Shown here in pieces: positions 62,207-64,000 of a stretch of 64,000 bases of DNA (positions are counted from its first letter, which is position 1; each line of letters starts with the position of its first letter). Under the pieces are notes generated by a model. That model saw nothing but the letters and a program-made list of their open reading frames with translations, did not search any database and was not told the DNA's origin. The DNA comes from Eimeria necatrix (taxonomy: Eukaryota > Apicomplexa > Conoidasida > Eucoccidiorida > Eimeriidae). The position numbers and the translations under genes are program-made. The stretch lies in contig NW_013652353.1 of assembly GCF_000499385.1 (NCBI RefSeq), positions 1-64,000 of the forward strand, read 5' to 3'.

Positions 62207-64000
62207 TGGCGTGAGCCGACCCCTAACAGAGACAATTCACAAGGCTCGTTACCCTCTGTCCAACAAATTTGGGCCTTTGAGTGCGTAGGGTGGGCACTGT
62301 GGCTTAATTAATTACTGGAAGCTCGTACGATGGCTCTTTCTGCCGAATTCCCAAATGGCGCAAAAGCAGGTCAGCAAATAATGTGGTCGGCACCTACTTG
62401 ACGCGGCACTTCGAATAAACTGTTAATGCGATAAATCTGTTCACCAGCAGCTCAGGCTTGCACGGGACTGCGTCTTCTCTCATCAGCAAGCGGCCGTATT
62501 GATATTGCGAGCCTACAGGCTGCCCTTTTTCAGCTGTTAATGTTGGCTGTGCGTATTTCTGCCCGGTTGCTACGCCTGCAACGCCATTCTCCCGTCTCCC
62601 AGCATCTCCTCCAGCATCACTAGCAGCGACACTCCCGTCAGCAGCGAGGACTCTAAGTGCATGCGCAGGAAGAAGTCAATGCACAAATATCAAGACCTCA
62701 GCAAGCTAGTAGTGCTTTGCCGCGCATCTGAGAGTTGTTGAATGGTTGCTTCGTGCCGGTTACAAGGAAACCGGTCCGCTCCGAAGCGCACATCCCCACC
62801 CTAGCACCTATCGCCTTGAGGCGCAGCGACTCTGTGTATCAGGACAGTTTAATTGCACAATCTAAATACACACAAGAATATATACGCACAGGGTCCCGAC
62901 TGTTGTTAACCTCGGGGGGAATAGTACTGGACGTACAGTATGTGGTCTTTACCAACAGCAGAGAAGGAAACCACTGCTAGGACAGGCCCTGGCCACATTG
63001 AGCCACTCGCGAAGGCGTCCCAAAATCCAACAGAGAGGGTGGGCGTAGCCTGTAGTGTTTGTTCATTCTGCTGCTCACTATCGTCCACACACATGCGGTT
63101 CTACTACCGAAGAAAAACAGTTTTACGCGGAGTTGAGCAAGTCGGCAGCTACACAGAACAACGGAGGCACCCCGATGCTTTCTCGAGCTAACATCGGAAA
63201 ACTGGGTTACAGAGTTGGTTGTTCGGTACAGAAACAAACTACGTTTTACCGAAGAGCTCGCTTGGGGTGATGGACGGTCGCACAAATTTGATAGCGATAC
63301 CCGTACGCTCCAAACGGTGTAAATCTATTAGGCACAAAAATGGCAGAACTTGAGTGCAATGAACTTTCGTACCTGCAAGAGCCTACGCGAGTTACTCTCT
63401 TGAAACATACAAACGGCTGCAGCCCCAGAGAGCCTAGCCAAGCTATTGTTGTTTTCTACACAGGTGCAAATCCCGTGACTTGCTACTGGAATTAATGTTG
63501 TATAATTCAATATGCAAACAGGCCTACAAATAGGCTGTCGGAAAAGGGCTTGCTGTAAGCGCTGTGGTAGCCAATGGGCTTCGTCACACAACGATAGTTC
63601 CGATACACGGCACGCAAGCCGCCATTTTCACCATTTTCAGCGTTCCATGCCCGCGAAATTAGCTAGCGCTTCTTGAACAACACCCACTTTTGGAATATAA
63701 ACGGACATTCAGCGCCCAGACCGCACTCCCGAGCCCACAGGCGGACACTTCGCCACCACTGGTCGACCTAGCAAAAGCCTCCACCGCAAGGGAGTGGCAG
63801 CAAAGACACCAAACCAATGCGTCACTTCAAAAGCTCCGACAAGCATTTCACTGTAAGACTTGATTCGCGGCCCTGCCCATACAGGCGGCCATCACTAGTG
63901 CAAAAGCCAGCCTGCTACTGTATATCCTCGGTTCTCGCTGGAGTCTCTGCGCGATGTAACACCTAGTTGGCACTGCAGAGGCCGTTAGGCTGACACTGCG
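62207..64000. other. Intergenic or unresolved
   Basis: No supported gene. Short open frames on both strands have no family features or consistent splice partners. The 5' end of the RPA gene may lie at the left edge. Confidence 0.45.

Overview
The window looks like nuclear DNA of a coccidian apicomplexan, most likely a chicken Eimeria. This call rests on: dense CAG/CTG trinucleotide tracts running through genes and introns (the homopolymeric amino-acid repeats typical of Eimeria), plant-type AAACCCT telomere-like units inside a chromosome, many short GT-AG introns, TGCATGC motifs, and apicomplexan-type genes such as a soluble-type adenylyl cyclase and a two-RRM GBP2-like protein. I assigned genes by reading frames, splice-site phase and remembered family motifs. 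No database search was possible.

Region 1, bases 1 to about 15,900, is repeat-rich. It opens with about 4 kb without a recognisable gene. Then come a spliced acidic coiled-coil gene (+, about 4.46-6.83 kb), a GBP2-like RNA or telomeric G-strand binding protein with two RRMs (+, 6.86-9.21 kb) and an F-box/WD40 gene (-, 10.86-15.43 kb, first exon not found). CAG/CTG tracts fill the introns and often form the 3' splice sites. A 14-base palindrome, GGTGTACGTACACC, recurs here and was not seen in the rest of the window.

Region 2, about 15,900 to 64,000, is repeat-poor and gene-dense. In order it holds: a 1,033-residue unknown protein (-); a soluble-type adenylyl cyclase of about 1,900 residues with a reconstructed 32-exon reading frame (-, 23.85-33.50 kb); weaker plus-strand genes at 33.5-36.4 kb; three identical tRNA-Leu(CAG) genes; a large membrane-anchored unknown protein (-); the splicing factor YJU2/CWC16 (-); mitochondrial ribosomal protein uL11 (+); a small secreted or membrane protein (+); a mitochondrial lipoyl-domain-like protein with an altered lipoyl site (+); a Cys-rich acidic protein (-); and the large subunit of replication protein A (-).

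There is no operon logic here. Genes lie on both strands with their own introns. The strongest leads in Part 2 are the palindrome family and its array at 9.25-9.65 kb, the use of CTG tracts as splice acceptors, the perfect hairpin with direct repeats at 22.5 kb, and the degenerate P-loop in the cyclase.
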